Origin: Hyphomicrobium sp.
GTDB lineage: Bacteria; Pseudomonadota; Alphaproteobacteria; Rhizobiales; Hyphomicrobiaceae
Direction of reading: 5' to 3'
Length of the DNA: 64,000 nucleotides
Assembly: GCA_022844105.1 (NCBI GenBank)
Contig: JALHMJ010000002.1
Coordinates: 440,867-504,866 of the forward strand
Shown here: positions 56,838 through 64,000 of the stretch, one piece after another
How positions within the stretch are numbered: the first letter of the stretch is position 1
How the letters are laid out: each line of letters opens with the position of its first letter
Notes under the pieces: generated by a model
What the model was told of the DNA's origin: nothing
Databases searched by the model: none
Seen by the model: the letters and a program-made list of their open reading frames with translations, nothing else
Position numbers and translations under genes: made by a program

Positions 56838-57479
56838 ATGATCGACGTTTATGCGTTCGCCACGCCCAACAGCCTCAAGGTTCCCATGCTGCTGGAGGAG
56901 CTTGGTGCCCCCTACTCACTGCGCGCCGTCAATGTTCGCAAGGGCGATCAATCAAAGCCCGAGTTTCTCGCGATCAATCCCAACGGCAAAATTCCCGTCA
57001 TTATTGATCAGTCGGGCCCCGGCGCCTCACCGGTCACAATCACCGAGTCGGGAGCGATCCTCCTTTATCTTTCTGAAAAGCACGGCGCGCTGATCCCCAA
57101 GGACGCGCTCGGCCGCATCCGCTGTCTCGAATGGTTGTTTTTCCAGGTCGCGGGTCTGGGTCCGATGTTCGGCCAGTCCGGCTATTTTCTGCGCGCCGCT
57201 CCCGAAAAACCGCAGTTCGCGATCGACCGCTATAACGGCGAAGCCAAGCGCCATATGCGCATCCTCGACCAGCATCTGGCAAAGCATACCTGGGCGGCCG
57301 GCACCGAATATTCGATCGCCGACATCGCACTTTTTGGCTGGATTTGGCGACGCGAATTTGCGGGCGTCGATTTCGACGGCACCCCCAACGTCGCGCGCTG
57401 GTACGCCGCCGCCGAGGCCCGCCCTGCGACGGCACGCGCCATCGCTGCGGTCAATGCACTCGTACCGAACGCTGCGTGA
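56838..57479 (+). CDS. Glutathione S-transferase
   Basis: 213 residues. N-terminal thioredoxin-like domain: VYAFATPNSLKVPMLLEELG (about 4-23), INPNGKIPVIID (about 47-58), TESGAILLYLSEKHG (about 67-81). Helical C-domain: RYNGEAKRHMRILDQHLAKH and YSIADIALFGWIWR. Similar in family type to the GST at 34554 (YfcG-like) but shorter. Sits between the diketone hydrolase and SDR genes, so it may handle a glutathione adduct or peroxide in that pathway, by inference. The SDR start follows ten bases after its stop. Confidence 0.9.
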   Translation: MIDVYAFATPNSLKVPMLLEELGAPYSLRAVNVRKGDQSKPEFLAINPNGKIPVIIDQSGPGASPVTITESGAILLYLSEKHGALIPKDALGRIRCLEWLFFQVAGLGPMFGQSGYFLRAAPEKPQFAIDRYNGEAKRHMRILDQHLAKHTWAAGTEYSIADIALFGWIWRREFAGVDFDGTPNVARWYAAAEARPATARAIAAVNALVPNAA

Positions 57480-57488
57480 GGAGCGGTT

Positions 57489-58202
57489 ATGCAAAAAAAC
57501 ATCGTCATTACCGGTGCATCGAAAGGCATCGGCCGAGCATCGGCGGATCTGCTGAGCGCGCAAGGGTGGTCGGTCATCGGCATCGCACGGCAGATCCCGA
57601 AGGATTTCCCAGGTGAATTCGTGGCAGCCGATCTCTCTGACAGCGACGAAACGGCTCGACTAGCCATGAAACTGGCCGCCCGTGGCGACATCCGCGGCAT
57701 CGTCAACAACGTCGGCCTGGCGCGGCCAGAAGTCATGGGCGAAGTCGACCCCGCTGTGTTCGCATTGGTGTTGGACTTGAACCTGCGCCCCGTGCTGCAA
57801 CTGACGCAAGCGCTGCTGCCGGCCATGCGGGCCGCCAAGTTCGGCCGCATCATCAACATCACAAGCTTGGTGACACGGGGCCTTCCGCACCGGACAAGTT
57901 ATGCAGCGGCCAAGGCCGCGCTTGAGAGCCTGACGCGCACGATGGCCATCGAATTGGCGAGGGATGGTATCACCGCCAATGCCGTCGCCCCCGGTCCGAC
58001 TGAGACCGAACTGTTCCGGGCCAACAATGCGCCGGGTAGCAAGGGCGAAGCGCGCTACCTCGCACAGATCCCAATGCAGAGGTTCGCCAAACCGCCGGAG
58101 ATTGCGGCAGCCGTCGCCTTTCTTGCGTCCGATGCCGCTGCGTTCATCACCGGACAAACCTTGTTCGTCGACGGCGGAGCAAGCCTCGGTCTTATTTTAT
58201 AG
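57489..58202 (+). CDS. Short-chain dehydrogenase/reductase
   Basis: 237 residues with GAGGAG seven bases before the ATG. NAD(P)-binding TGASKGIGRAS (about 8-18), NNVG (about 75), catalytic Ser in ITSLVTRG (about 122), YAAAK (Tyr and Lys, about 138-142), then ANAVAPGPTETELF. The C-terminal TLFVDGGASL is typical of classic SDR enzymes. Likely oxidises or reduces an alcohol/ketone in the pathway of the neighbouring hydrolase and GST. It is the last gene of the cluster. Confidence 0.93.
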   Translation: MQKNIVITGASKGIGRASADLLSAQGWSVIGIARQIPKDFPGEFVAADLSDSDETARLAMKLAARGDIRGIVNNVGLARPEVMGEVDPAVFALVLDLNLRPVLQLTQALLPAMRAAKFGRIINITSLVTRGLPHRTSYAAAKAALESLTRTMAIELARDGITANAVAPGPTETELFRANNAPGSKGEARYLAQIPMQRFAKPPEIAAAVAFLASDAAAFITGQTLFVDGGASLGLIL

Positions 58203-58228
58203 CTGCTCGGACAAGAAGATGAATTCAG

Positions 58229-58759
58229 TCACTTCGGCGGCCGCTTATCTTCGGTGGTGAAAAGAGCCGCAATCTTCCACTGCTGATCCTCCCGGACGCA
58301 CAGCATCGCGACGAGCCATTTGAGCCGCGCGGGGTTGTCTTTCGATCCGAGTACCAGAACCAAAGGAATGTGCAGATAGGCACTGTCTGCACTCAACATC
58401 ACCGTGCGGGAACTCGCGTAATCGGGCTCGACCAGCCACACCTCCGCCTTCTGAAAACCCGCCATACGTTCCAGCATCGCATCCCGACCCCAAAACGGCT
58501 TACCGTCGCTGATCCAAAGAAAGTCCGGCCGCGCCGATAGCAATTCGCGGACGGCGGCAAGATCGCGAGCGTTCTGCGCCTCCGAGAAGCGCTTATAGAG
58601 ATCGACGATTGCCGCGCCCTGGTCGGCATCGGCACGCGGCGCGCTCATGCAAGCAAAGAACGACACCACGGCAATGAGAAAGCAGGCCGCCACGAGCATT
58701 GGCTTTCTGCGACATGATGCTGGCCGCTCGAAGCCGGACGCGCACTCAAGAGTTGGCAT
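58229..58759 (-). CDS. Exported SnoaL/NTF2-like protein
   Basis: 176 residues, with GAGGAG immediately before the first ATG; a start at 58699 gives a shorter signal. Hydrophobic signal at about 21-38 (LVAACFLIAVVSFFAC, a possible lipobox with FFAC). The domain looks like DUF4440/SnoaL: IVDLYKRFSEAQNARDLAAVRELLSARPDFLWISDGKPFWGRDAMLERM (about 52-100), then beta-strands (SAYLHIPLVLVLG, WKIAALFTTED). Such domains bind or convert small ligands. The role is unknown. Confidence 0.7.
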   Translation of the reverse strand: MPTLECASGFERPASCRRKPMLVAACFLIAVVSFFACMSAPRADADQGAAIVDLYKRFSEAQNARDLAAVRELLSARPDFLWISDGKPFWGRDAMLERMAGFQKAEVWLVEPDYASSRTVMLSADSAYLHIPLVLVLGSKDNPARLKWLVAMLCVREDQQWKIAALFTTEDKRPPK

Positions 58760-58765
58760 AGCTCC

Positions 58766-59035
58766 TCACTTTGTCGAAATACGATGCAGCCGATCAACGA
58801 TGTCATTCCACTTCCCCGTGGAAGAAAAGTCATCGCCCGCCCCGCAAACGTCATAAGCCTGAACCGAATTGTGCAACGCATTGGCAAGTTCGGCGCCCGG
58901 CACTTTGTCAATGTAAACGGTAAGGCGCGCCAGCTGCCGCTTGAACCCGCTGTCGCAGGTCTTGCTATTGGCGGTCACGGCAACGGGAACCGCGAGAATT
59001 ATAAAACTGGCCACCACTGTTCGCAGACGTGTCAT
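58766..59035 (-). CDS. Small exported protein, 89 residues
   Basis: From the ATG at 59035 with GAAGGATGG seven bases upstream, preferred over a Met seven codons earlier. Signal peptide (about 1-22, LRTVVASFIILAVPVAVTA). Mature part of about 65 residues with two Cys (SKTCDSG, YDVCGAG), suggesting one disulfide, and an amphipathic helix (FKRQLARLTVYIDKVPGAELANAL). It ends six bases before the start of the NTF2-like gene, so the two are probably co-transcribed. Function unknown. Confidence 0.7.
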   Translation of the reverse strand: MTRLRTVVASFIILAVPVAVTANSKTCDSGFKRQLARLTVYIDKVPGAELANALHNSVQAYDVCGAGDDFSSTGKWNDIVDRLHRISTK

Positions 59036-59120
59036 GCCGCACCATCCTTCGCTCACCGATACTCGCCCGCCATGCTACGGAAGTGGGCGCCGATCATGAA
59101 GCCACCACCACCGCCAGCGA

Positions 59121-60344
59121 TCATGCGTGCTGGCTATGGCGCGTTCCACCATCTGAATCCATAACCGTATCACCGGCTGCAACAACTGGCCGAAGCTGCA
59201 TTTTCGATGCGCACCATAGAGCGAGCAGCAAGCTTGCAAATACGCCACCGACGGCAGCGCTCCACCCGCTGAAATCGTACAGCCAGCCGATGGTAGCGGT
59301 CCCCGACAGACCGCCGATGTAATAGAACGCAAGATAAAGTCCGCTTGCAGCATTGCGGTTATCGCGCGCCGCCGCCCCGATGAATCCGGTTGCCGCAGCC
59401 TGAGCGGCAAAGGTTCCAATCGCCACCAGACACAACCCCGCCGCCACATAGAAAACTTGGTCGGAAAGCAAAAGCGGGAGTCCAGCCATCGCCAGAATAA
59501 GAAAGAGCGACAGCGCCACCCGATGCGATAAGCGCTCCGTCAGCAAGGCCGACAAAGGCGTCGTCACGATGGACGGCAAGAACACGAAATGGATCAATCC
59601 GAGCTGAGCCATGGTCAGCCCAAAGCCGGCGCGCGTGAGGTGAAAATTCATGTACGTGAACACACCAAGAAACGCGAAGAGCACAAAGAACCCGACAAGA
59701 AATCCGGGCCGCAGTGTTGGATCGGCCAATTGCTCGCGCCACGCGGGTCCAACTCGTACGGCAGCGACGCGCGGCTGTTCCTTGCCAAATAGGTAAAGCG
59801 CAAGAAACGCTCCTGCAATATTGAGCGCCGCCAGAGAAACGAAGGCCGAGCCGAGACCAGCGTTGTCATAGATTGCCACTGAGATCAGACGGCCGAAAAA
59901 ATTGCTGGCCACGTTACCTGTGATGTAGGCCGCGAACGCCCCCTTGACGATAGACGCCGAATACTTGTCGCCCATGTAGCCGAGTGTCAGGCTGAAAGCC
60001 GTGGCCATGATCAAGCCCTGGATCACTCGCAGCGCCGCGAATATCTCGATGTTTGGCGCAACGGCAAGCAGGAGTGTGGGCACCGCAAGCAACACCAGAC
60101 TGAAGCTGACAGCCCGCCGACGATTCCCCTGCCAGCCGATTACGGCCACCGCAAGCCCGGCGATCGCCATTCCGAGCGTGGTCGAATTGACGGCCAATCC
60201 CATCACCCGAGGCGAAACGCCATAACGTTCAGCCAAAGCCGGCAGCAGCGCCTGTGCCGCAAACAGATCTATGACAGTTAGAAACGCCATGGCTGCGATG
60301 ACGATGTAACAGTGGCGGCGCAGCACACCCAAAGGCTCGGTCAT
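59121..60344 (-). CDS. MFS transporter (YnfM-like)
   Basis: 407 residues, twelve membrane helices. Conserved: YIVIAAMAFLTVIDLFAAQALLPALAERYG (about 13-42), the 2-3 loop GNRRRAVSFSLVLLAVP, VIQGLIMATAFSLTLGYMGDKYS (about 108-130). The second half carries IGAAARDNRNAASGLYLAFYYIGGLSGTATIGWL. Drug or solute exporter, substrate unknown. Its ATG overlaps the cyclase stop by four bases (ATGA), so the two are translated together. Confidence 0.88.
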   Translation of the reverse strand: MTEPLGVLRRHCYIVIAAMAFLTVIDLFAAQALLPALAERYGVSPRVMGLAVNSTTLGMAIAGLAVAVIGWQGNRRRAVSFSLVLLAVPTLLLAVAPNIEIFAALRVIQGLIMATAFSLTLGYMGDKYSASIVKGAFAAYITGNVASNFFGRLISVAIYDNAGLGSAFVSLAALNIAGAFLALYLFGKEQPRVAAVRVGPAWREQLADPTLRPGFLVGFFVLFAFLGVFTYMNFHLTRAGFGLTMAQLGLIHFVFLPSIVTTPLSALLTERLSHRVALSLFLILAMAGLPLLLSDQVFYVAAGLCLVAIGTFAAQAAATGFIGAAARDNRNAASGLYLAFYYIGGLSGTATIGWLYDFSGWSAAVGGVFASLLLALWCASKMQLRPVVAAGDTVMDSDGGTRHSQHA

Positions 60345-61720
60345 GACCAGTACACCAGATCAATCGGTTGGCTGACACCGGCAACGACGCTGGCGCGGAG
60401 CACTCCTGCGGCTTGAATGGGCTTGCACCCCTGCACTTCCGCAGCGTCGGCAAGGTCCTTCGAAATCAGCGCGCGGGTCTTGGTCACTTTATTGTGCTTC
60501 TCTAGCTTCGCCGCGAGATTGACGACATCCCCGATGACCGTTGCCTCCAGCCGGTCACCCGTTCCGATCGTTGCGAACAGGACAGCCCCGTGCGTCACCG
60601 CAGCGTTGACGACCAACGGCGCGACAAGATTGTGTTCCGCCAGCGAAGCCTCCCAGGATCTGCACTCTGAAAGAATGAGTTCGAGCGCGCGCAGCGCGTC
60701 AGCCGCAGCCGTCGGACTTTCATCGACAGCGCCGAAGGTCGCCATGATCCCATCGCCGAGGAACTTGTCGATGACACCGCCGTTCGCCCGTACGATCGGA
60801 ACAATCCGTGCATGCAGAGACGTGAGAATACGAACCACGTCGCCAGCCGAATGATTCGCGGCCATGGTGGTGAAACCGCGGATATCGAGCATCATGATCG
60901 CAGCCGTTCGATCGACGGCCGTACCGGCCTCTGGAAGCGATTCGGCCCGGCGGATGCCTTCCGCGACCCCGGACGAAAGAAACCGCGTTATTTCGCGCGC
61001 CGTCGCACCCTCGCTGGTCGCCATCGCAAGTGTCCGCTGCGCCTGTCCGGCCGCGAGTGCCAGCAGAGCGGTGACGACAAGCAGCGCAAAGATCTTGTCG
61101 ATCTCGGCGCCGATCAGCACATGATTACCGTTGATATAAGCAACGAAGCTTCGCGTCACCGTGCCCGGTTCACTTGTCTGGATGACGGCCAGAGTGAGAA
61201 TAAGCCATCCAACCGCCGCCGCCAAACCACATGCGATGACGTACTTGGGATCAAAACGTAAGGCGCGCACGACGACGAAAACAAACAGATAGCAGAACGT
61301 CGGCGCCTTGAGAGAGAACGCCGGCGGCTGTCCATACTGAATATGAAAAGACCAGATAACACCGATCAGCAGCGCAACGTCGAGACAGATCGAGAACGCT
61401 ACAAATTGATCCGACACAGGCCCCCTGTTGATCTTCACGAGTCGGACAATTGAAAGCAGCAGGAGCAGGGTAATGGCGATCGGCACGGGCGATAGAAAAT
61501 CGGACATCCGGTCGATCGGCTTGGGCGCAACAACGTAAAGCGTGCAGAACCAGAGCGCGATTGCGACCTGAATATAACCGATCAGGATTTCGCTTTGCCG
61601 ATCCTGCTGTGCGATCAGCGTCCGCACACGCTGTGGCAGGAGGTCTGTCGATCGGCCAGAGACGCCGATGCGCAAGTTGGTGAGGACCGCAGTCAGTGTG
61701 GAGCGTCCATCCTCGCCCAT
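60341..61720 (-). CDS. Membrane-bound class III adenylate/guanylate cyclase
   Basis: 459 residues. Six membrane helices at about 45-215 (ILIGYIQVAIALWFC, FLSPVPIAITLLLLLSIV, ICLDVALLIGVIW, FCYLFVFVVVRAL and further). The cytoplasmic cyclase domain runs from about 265 to 440: MLDIRGFTTMAANHSAGDVVRILTSLHARIVPIV with the first metal Asp, NGGVIDKFLGDGIMATFG with the second, and GDRLEATVIGDVVNLAAKLEK. The layout matches the CyaC-like membrane cyclases of alphaproteobacteria. Substrate choice (ATP or GTP) cannot be called with certainty. Overlaps the MFS gene by four bases. Confidence 0.88.
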   Translation of the reverse strand: MGEDGRSTLTAVLTNLRIGVSGRSTDLLPQRVRTLIAQQDRQSEILIGYIQVAIALWFCTLYVVAPKPIDRMSDFLSPVPIAITLLLLLSIVRLVKINRGPVSDQFVAFSICLDVALLIGVIWSFHIQYGQPPAFSLKAPTFCYLFVFVVVRALRFDPKYVIACGLAAAVGWLILTLAVIQTSEPGTVTRSFVAYINGNHVLIGAEIDKIFALLVVTALLALAAGQAQRTLAMATSEGATAREITRFLSSGVAEGIRRAESLPEAGTAVDRTAAIMMLDIRGFTTMAANHSAGDVVRILTSLHARIVPIVRANGGVIDKFLGDGIMATFGAVDESPTAAADALRALELILSECRSWEASLAEHNLVAPLVVNAAVTHGAVLFATIGTGDRLEATVIGDVVNLAAKLEKHNKVTKTRALISKDLADAAEVQGCKPIQAAGVLRASVVAGVSQPIDLVYWS

Positions 61721-61883
61721 TCTGCACTATCCGTGTTACCGATCGTCATTCAATTTGCAGCCAGGCCGGCTGACGATCAACGCTGGCCCAGCCGGTCGGA
61801 TTTCATTGTATAGCCGCCGAACATTATACAGCCGGCTTCCCGCACGATAGCCTGTTGCAAGTGATCCGGTCGGCAAGTTGCGC

Positions 61884-62780
61884 TCAAGGCGCGCACGTCT
61901 CGGTTTCTGACCGTACAGCAAGGCGCCGTGCATTTCGTATGAACTGCTCCGCCGTTCCCATCCGTCGGCGGCCACGCATCGTTATGAGAGACAGAACCCG
62001 CGTCAACGGTCCAGTCAGCGGCCGCACCGTGACACGCGGACAATAGACAGGTTTTAGCGGCATGATGGTGACGCCAAATCCGTTGGCCGTCAGATCAAGT
62101 GCCCACGCTTCACTATTGGTCGTCACGACAGTATTGAACTGCAGTCCGTTGATTTGAGCTTCCGCCAGCAAATGATCAAGACCGTCATAGCCGGCCACCG
62201 AAATGATCTTCTCGTGCGTAAGCTCCGAGAGGCTCACCTCTGAGCTGCGTGCGAGGGGATGTGCGACAGGAAGAACTATGCTGAATCGTTGCTCGTACAG
62301 TGGGGCAGCCTCGACAAGCTCGGGATGTTCACTGCTGGCCGAAAGCCCCACATCGATTTCATCAGTGAGCAGAGAATGAACAATCCAGTCGCCTGTTCCT
62401 TCCCGAACATCAACGCGAATAGACGGAGACGCCTGCAAAAGTTTGTTGATCGCGGGCTCAAAGAGGCTGGGCTGAATGGCCGTGGCTACTCCCAAACGCA
62501 AAGTCGTCATTCGCGCGCGCTTGAATTGATTGGCCTCGACGCCCGCGCTGACAATGCCCGACATGGCATTTTCAAGATGCGAGTAAACCCGCCGGCCCAA
62601 ATCGGTAAGCGCTATTCGACCCCGAGTCCGATCGAAAAGAGGTCCACCATACTTATCTTCAAGCTTTTTGATCGCGCGGGTTAATGAAGGCTGCGCGACG
62701 CAGCATCGTTGCGCTGCCCGCGTGAAGTTCTGTTCTTTACAAACCGCCAAAAAATAGCGAATTTCATGTGTTTCGACCAT
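61884..62780 (-). CDS. LysR-family transcriptional regulator
   Basis: 298 residues. Helix-turn-helix at about 3-50: THEIRYFLAVCKEQNFTRAAQRCCVAQPSLTRAIKKLEDKYG, the form seen in OxyR/CbbR-type regulators. Effector domain with LGVATAIQPSLFEPAINKL, DVGLSASSEHPELVEAAPL and VTTNSEAWALDLTANGFGVTIMPL. Divergent from the cupin gene across a 366-base gap with two GACATATC repeats next to its start. Target and ligand unknown. Confidence 0.88.
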   Translation of the reverse strand: MVETHEIRYFLAVCKEQNFTRAAQRCCVAQPSLTRAIKKLEDKYGGPLFDRTRGRIALTDLGRRVYSHLENAMSGIVSAGVEANQFKRARMTTLRLGVATAIQPSLFEPAINKLLQASPSIRVDVREGTGDWIVHSLLTDEIDVGLSASSEHPELVEAAPLYEQRFSIVLPVAHPLARSSEVSLSELTHEKIISVAGYDGLDHLLAEAQINGLQFNTVVTTNSEAWALDLTANGFGVTIMPLKPVYCPRVTVRPLTGPLTRVLSLITMRGRRRMGTAEQFIRNARRLAVRSETETCAP

Positions 62781-62835
62781 GCTGTGCTAAATCCCCACGC
62801 CCCCACGCCAGCGACGCGACACAACGATGACAAGC

Positions 62836-62861
62836 GACATATCCGTGGATAGTGACATATC
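62836..62861. promoter_or_regulatory. Direct repeats GACATATC upstream of the LysR gene
   Basis: GACATATC at 62836-62843 and 62854-62861, 18 bases apart (about two helical turns); the second is part of a dyad GACATATCGATGTC. Candidate binding sites for the regulator at 61884-62780. Confidence 0.5.
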
Positions 62862-62996
62862 GATGTCGATTGCACATCTAAAGTACCCCAACCATATCTA
62901 ATTTTGCCGTACAGGCAATATTGTTTTCCCGTAGCTTGCGGCATACATTCTGTAAAGAGACGAGTTTATAAAAAGCCAAAGAGCAACGAAATGTAA

Positions 62997-63037
62997 GCTA
63001 TAGACTACTCAATCGGCTTATTTTGCGAGTCTATAGC
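62997..63037. promoter_or_regulatory. Perfect inverted repeat in an AT-rich gap
   Basis: GCTATAGACT (62997-63006) and AGTCTATAGC (63028-63037), ten bases each, spacer 21. Lies 109 bases before the cupin gene in a stretch clearly lower in GC than the rest of the window. Could be an operator or an RNA hairpin; no T-tract follows. The rest of 62781-63146 holds no gene. Confidence 0.5.
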
Positions 63038-63146
63038 GCAACAGAAGTAAGATCCGAGCCTTTAGCTATTTCACCAAGTTTGAAATTGCTGGCACTTTCC
63101 ACCGGCGGACGCACAGCCGCGTCTGCGCAACCTCGAAGGTCCAAAA

Positions 63147-63626
63147 ATGCAAGTTTCCATGCGCTTTGCTGTATTCGCCGCAGCACTCGCCGCTTATCCC
63201 CTCACCGCGCTTGCGGGAAGCTGCCCAAAGGATCAGGAACTCAAGACACCGCGCCAGATCGAGAACGCGCCGGACGTCGGCGTCGAACGACCCATCCTGC
63301 ATGAAGTCGATTTGACCGGCTGGCGCAACATGGGCAATTTCAAGCTGCGCATGCGCCGCCTGACCGTCGCCAAGGATGGCATCATCCCAACGCACGACCA
63401 CGATGACCGACCATCCATCGTTCTTGTTCAAACCGGCGAGATCATCGAGCACAGTGCGTTTTGCGCCGTTCCGATCTTGCACAAAGCAGGTGATTCCACG
63501 CCTGAATTCGGCAAAGGTCATAAGCATTGGTGGGAAAATAAGTCTGGCGCTCCGGTAGTCCTGATCTCGACGGACGTGGTCCATTTCGATACCGAGAAGA
63601 ATGACCCCATGCACGAAATGCCATAG
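63147..63626 (+). CDS. Exported cupin-domain protein
   Basis: 159 residues with AAGG eight bases upstream of the ATG. Signal peptide (about 1-23, MRFAVFAAALAAYPLTALAG). Cupin motif 1 at about 85-100, IPTHDHDDRPSIVLVQTGEI with two His, and motif 2 later with KHWWENKSGAPVVLIS (about 130-145). Mature start SCPKDQELKTPRQIENAPDVGVERPILHEVDL resembles a group of periplasmic cupins of unknown substrate. A metal site is likely from the histidines. Divergent from a LysR gene. Confidence 0.8.
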   Translation: MQVSMRFAVFAAALAAYPLTALAGSCPKDQELKTPRQIENAPDVGVERPILHEVDLTGWRNMGNFKLRMRRLTVAKDGIIPTHDHDDRPSIVLVQTGEIIEHSAFCAVPILHKAGDSTPEFGKGHKHWWENKSGAPVVLISTDVVHFDTEKNDPMHEMP

Positions 63627-63774
63627 CCCTCCGGCTCAGTGATCCCCCAACCTGACTCGCTCCTGATCCATAGAGAGCAAGCAACGTGACGAGAGCTACG
63701 GCGTACGTTCAGGGCGTCGTCAGTGCTAGTACAATCTTCACTTGCCGAGATTCGGGGGAAACCCGGCGAGACTG

Positions 63775-63804
63775 GGGATGACTAGGGATAACTAGGGATA
63801 ACGG
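63775..63804. repeat. Short tandem repeat of a 10-base unit
   Basis: Three imperfect copies of GGGATAACTA (GGGATGACTA, GGGATAACTA, GGGATAACGG), ending just before the ribosome binding site of the small frameshifted gene. Confidence 0.75.
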
Positions 63805-63815
63805 GAGGATCCACG

Positions 63816-63925
63816 ATGAAAAAAGTTACAAGACGATCGCCGTCGCGACGGCGATCGTCGGCACATGGGTTGGCTCAACGGTGTCCGTCGTCGAATGCTT
63901 TGAGACAGTTTGCGGCGTGACGTAG
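63816..63925 (+). pseudogene. Frameshifted small exported-peptide gene
   Basis: ATG 63816 follows an excellent ribosome binding site (GGGAGG, eight bases upstream). The zero frame (MKKVTRRSPS, 34 codons) is Arg/Ser-rich and unconvincing. Reading one base back after the run of six As (A AAA AAG) gives MKKSYKTIAVATAIVG and then 20 more residues, ending CGVT at TAG 63923-63925: a signal-peptide-like product of 36 residues with two Cys. It is therefore either a programmed minus-one frameshift, a mutated gene, or an error in the A-run. The remaining 75 bases (63926-64000) show nothing I can name. Confidence 0.5.
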
Positions 63926-64000
63926 TGGAGGCTTCAGTTCATCTGGTTTCGATTTTAAGCGGCTTTCGATTGATGCTGCAATCGTCGTTTGTGGATGGTG

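Noticed and set aside
63781..63804. Resemblance of TAGGGATAAC to a homing endonuclease (I-SceI) site
   Set aside because: Only the first ten bases match; the sequence is better explained as a short tandem repeat.
63926..64000. Possible end of an insertion sequence at the right edge
   Set aside because: Only 75 bases are visible and neither strand gives a recognisable transposase or terminal repeat.

Overview
The window is a 64 kb chromosomal segment of a high-GC alphaproteobacterium, most likely of the order Hyphomicrobiales (Rhizobiales). The evidence is a circularly permuted two-piece tmRNA gene with an ANDN-type tag, an alpha-type SspB adaptor, the order ffs-dnaX-ybaB-recR, a DUF2585 protein, rluD followed by rpoH, and uvrC near moaD-moaE. 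I see no rRNA, CRISPR array, integrase, phage gene or intact insertion sequence. Most of the window is housekeeping or ordinary accessory sequence. The genus cannot be fixed from the sequence alone.

Layout. 1-3.6 kb: a cut-off membrane protein, ssrA (tmRNA), sspB, a small hypothetical and fumC. 3.7-13.2 kb: a copper P-type ATPase, sbcD-sbcC, then on the minus strand def-fmt-(small secreted protein)-truA, with truA overlapping the end of sbcC. 13.3-19.7 kb (minus): glycosyltransferase, MATE exporter, recR, DUF2585, ybaB, dnaX and the SRP RNA ffs, with a duplicated 119-bp leader before dnaX. 19.9-24.3 kb (plus): lspA, a lipoprotein and a pair of M16 peptidases (one active, one lacking the metal site). 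24.4-27.4 kb: lipA, a probably Tat-exported Mn-type superoxide dismutase, a candidate small RNA with C-rich loops, and a VIT-type metal transporter. 27.4-32.5 kb (minus): a complete sulfate ABC transporter operon sbp-cysT-cysW-cysA ending in its own CysB-like regulator. 32.7-41 kb: tRNA-Ser, small exported proteins, a GST, a quinone oxidoreductase, a duplicated DedA protein, a 52-residue basic protein and gatB. 41-49.3 kb: uvrC, moaD-moaE, an amidase, an unusual minus-strand unit with a strongly folded leader and a small reading frame, rpoH, rluD and tRNA-Glu. 49.4-64 kb: an exported beta-rich protein, an L,D-transpeptidase preceded by a 38-residue membrane peptide, an arylsulfatase, a LysR-controlled catabolic cluster (6-oxocamphor-hydrolase-like enzyme, GST, SDR), an MFS transporter overlapping a membrane cyclase, a LysR regulator, a cupin protein and a small frameshifted gene.

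Functional links. ssrA makes the degradation tag and sspB encodes the adaptor that hands tagged proteins to ClpXP; they lie next to each other. ffs, lspA, the lipoproteins and the M16 pair serve protein export and envelope quality control. sbcCD, recR, dnaX and uvrC serve DNA replication and repair.

Most interesting unexplained items: (i) the minus-strand unit at 46025-46610 between the amidase and rpoH, with a chain of strong hairpins, a well-placed ribosome binding site, a 46-codon frame and an intrinsic terminator; (ii) the sRNA candidate at 26352-26490, with two hairpins presenting C-runs and a perfect terminator; (iii) several small proteins (30-52 residues) that standard gene calling would miss; (iv) a frameshifted 36-residue peptide gene at 63816. 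All coordinates of RNA ends are estimates from folding and sequence motifs made by eye.
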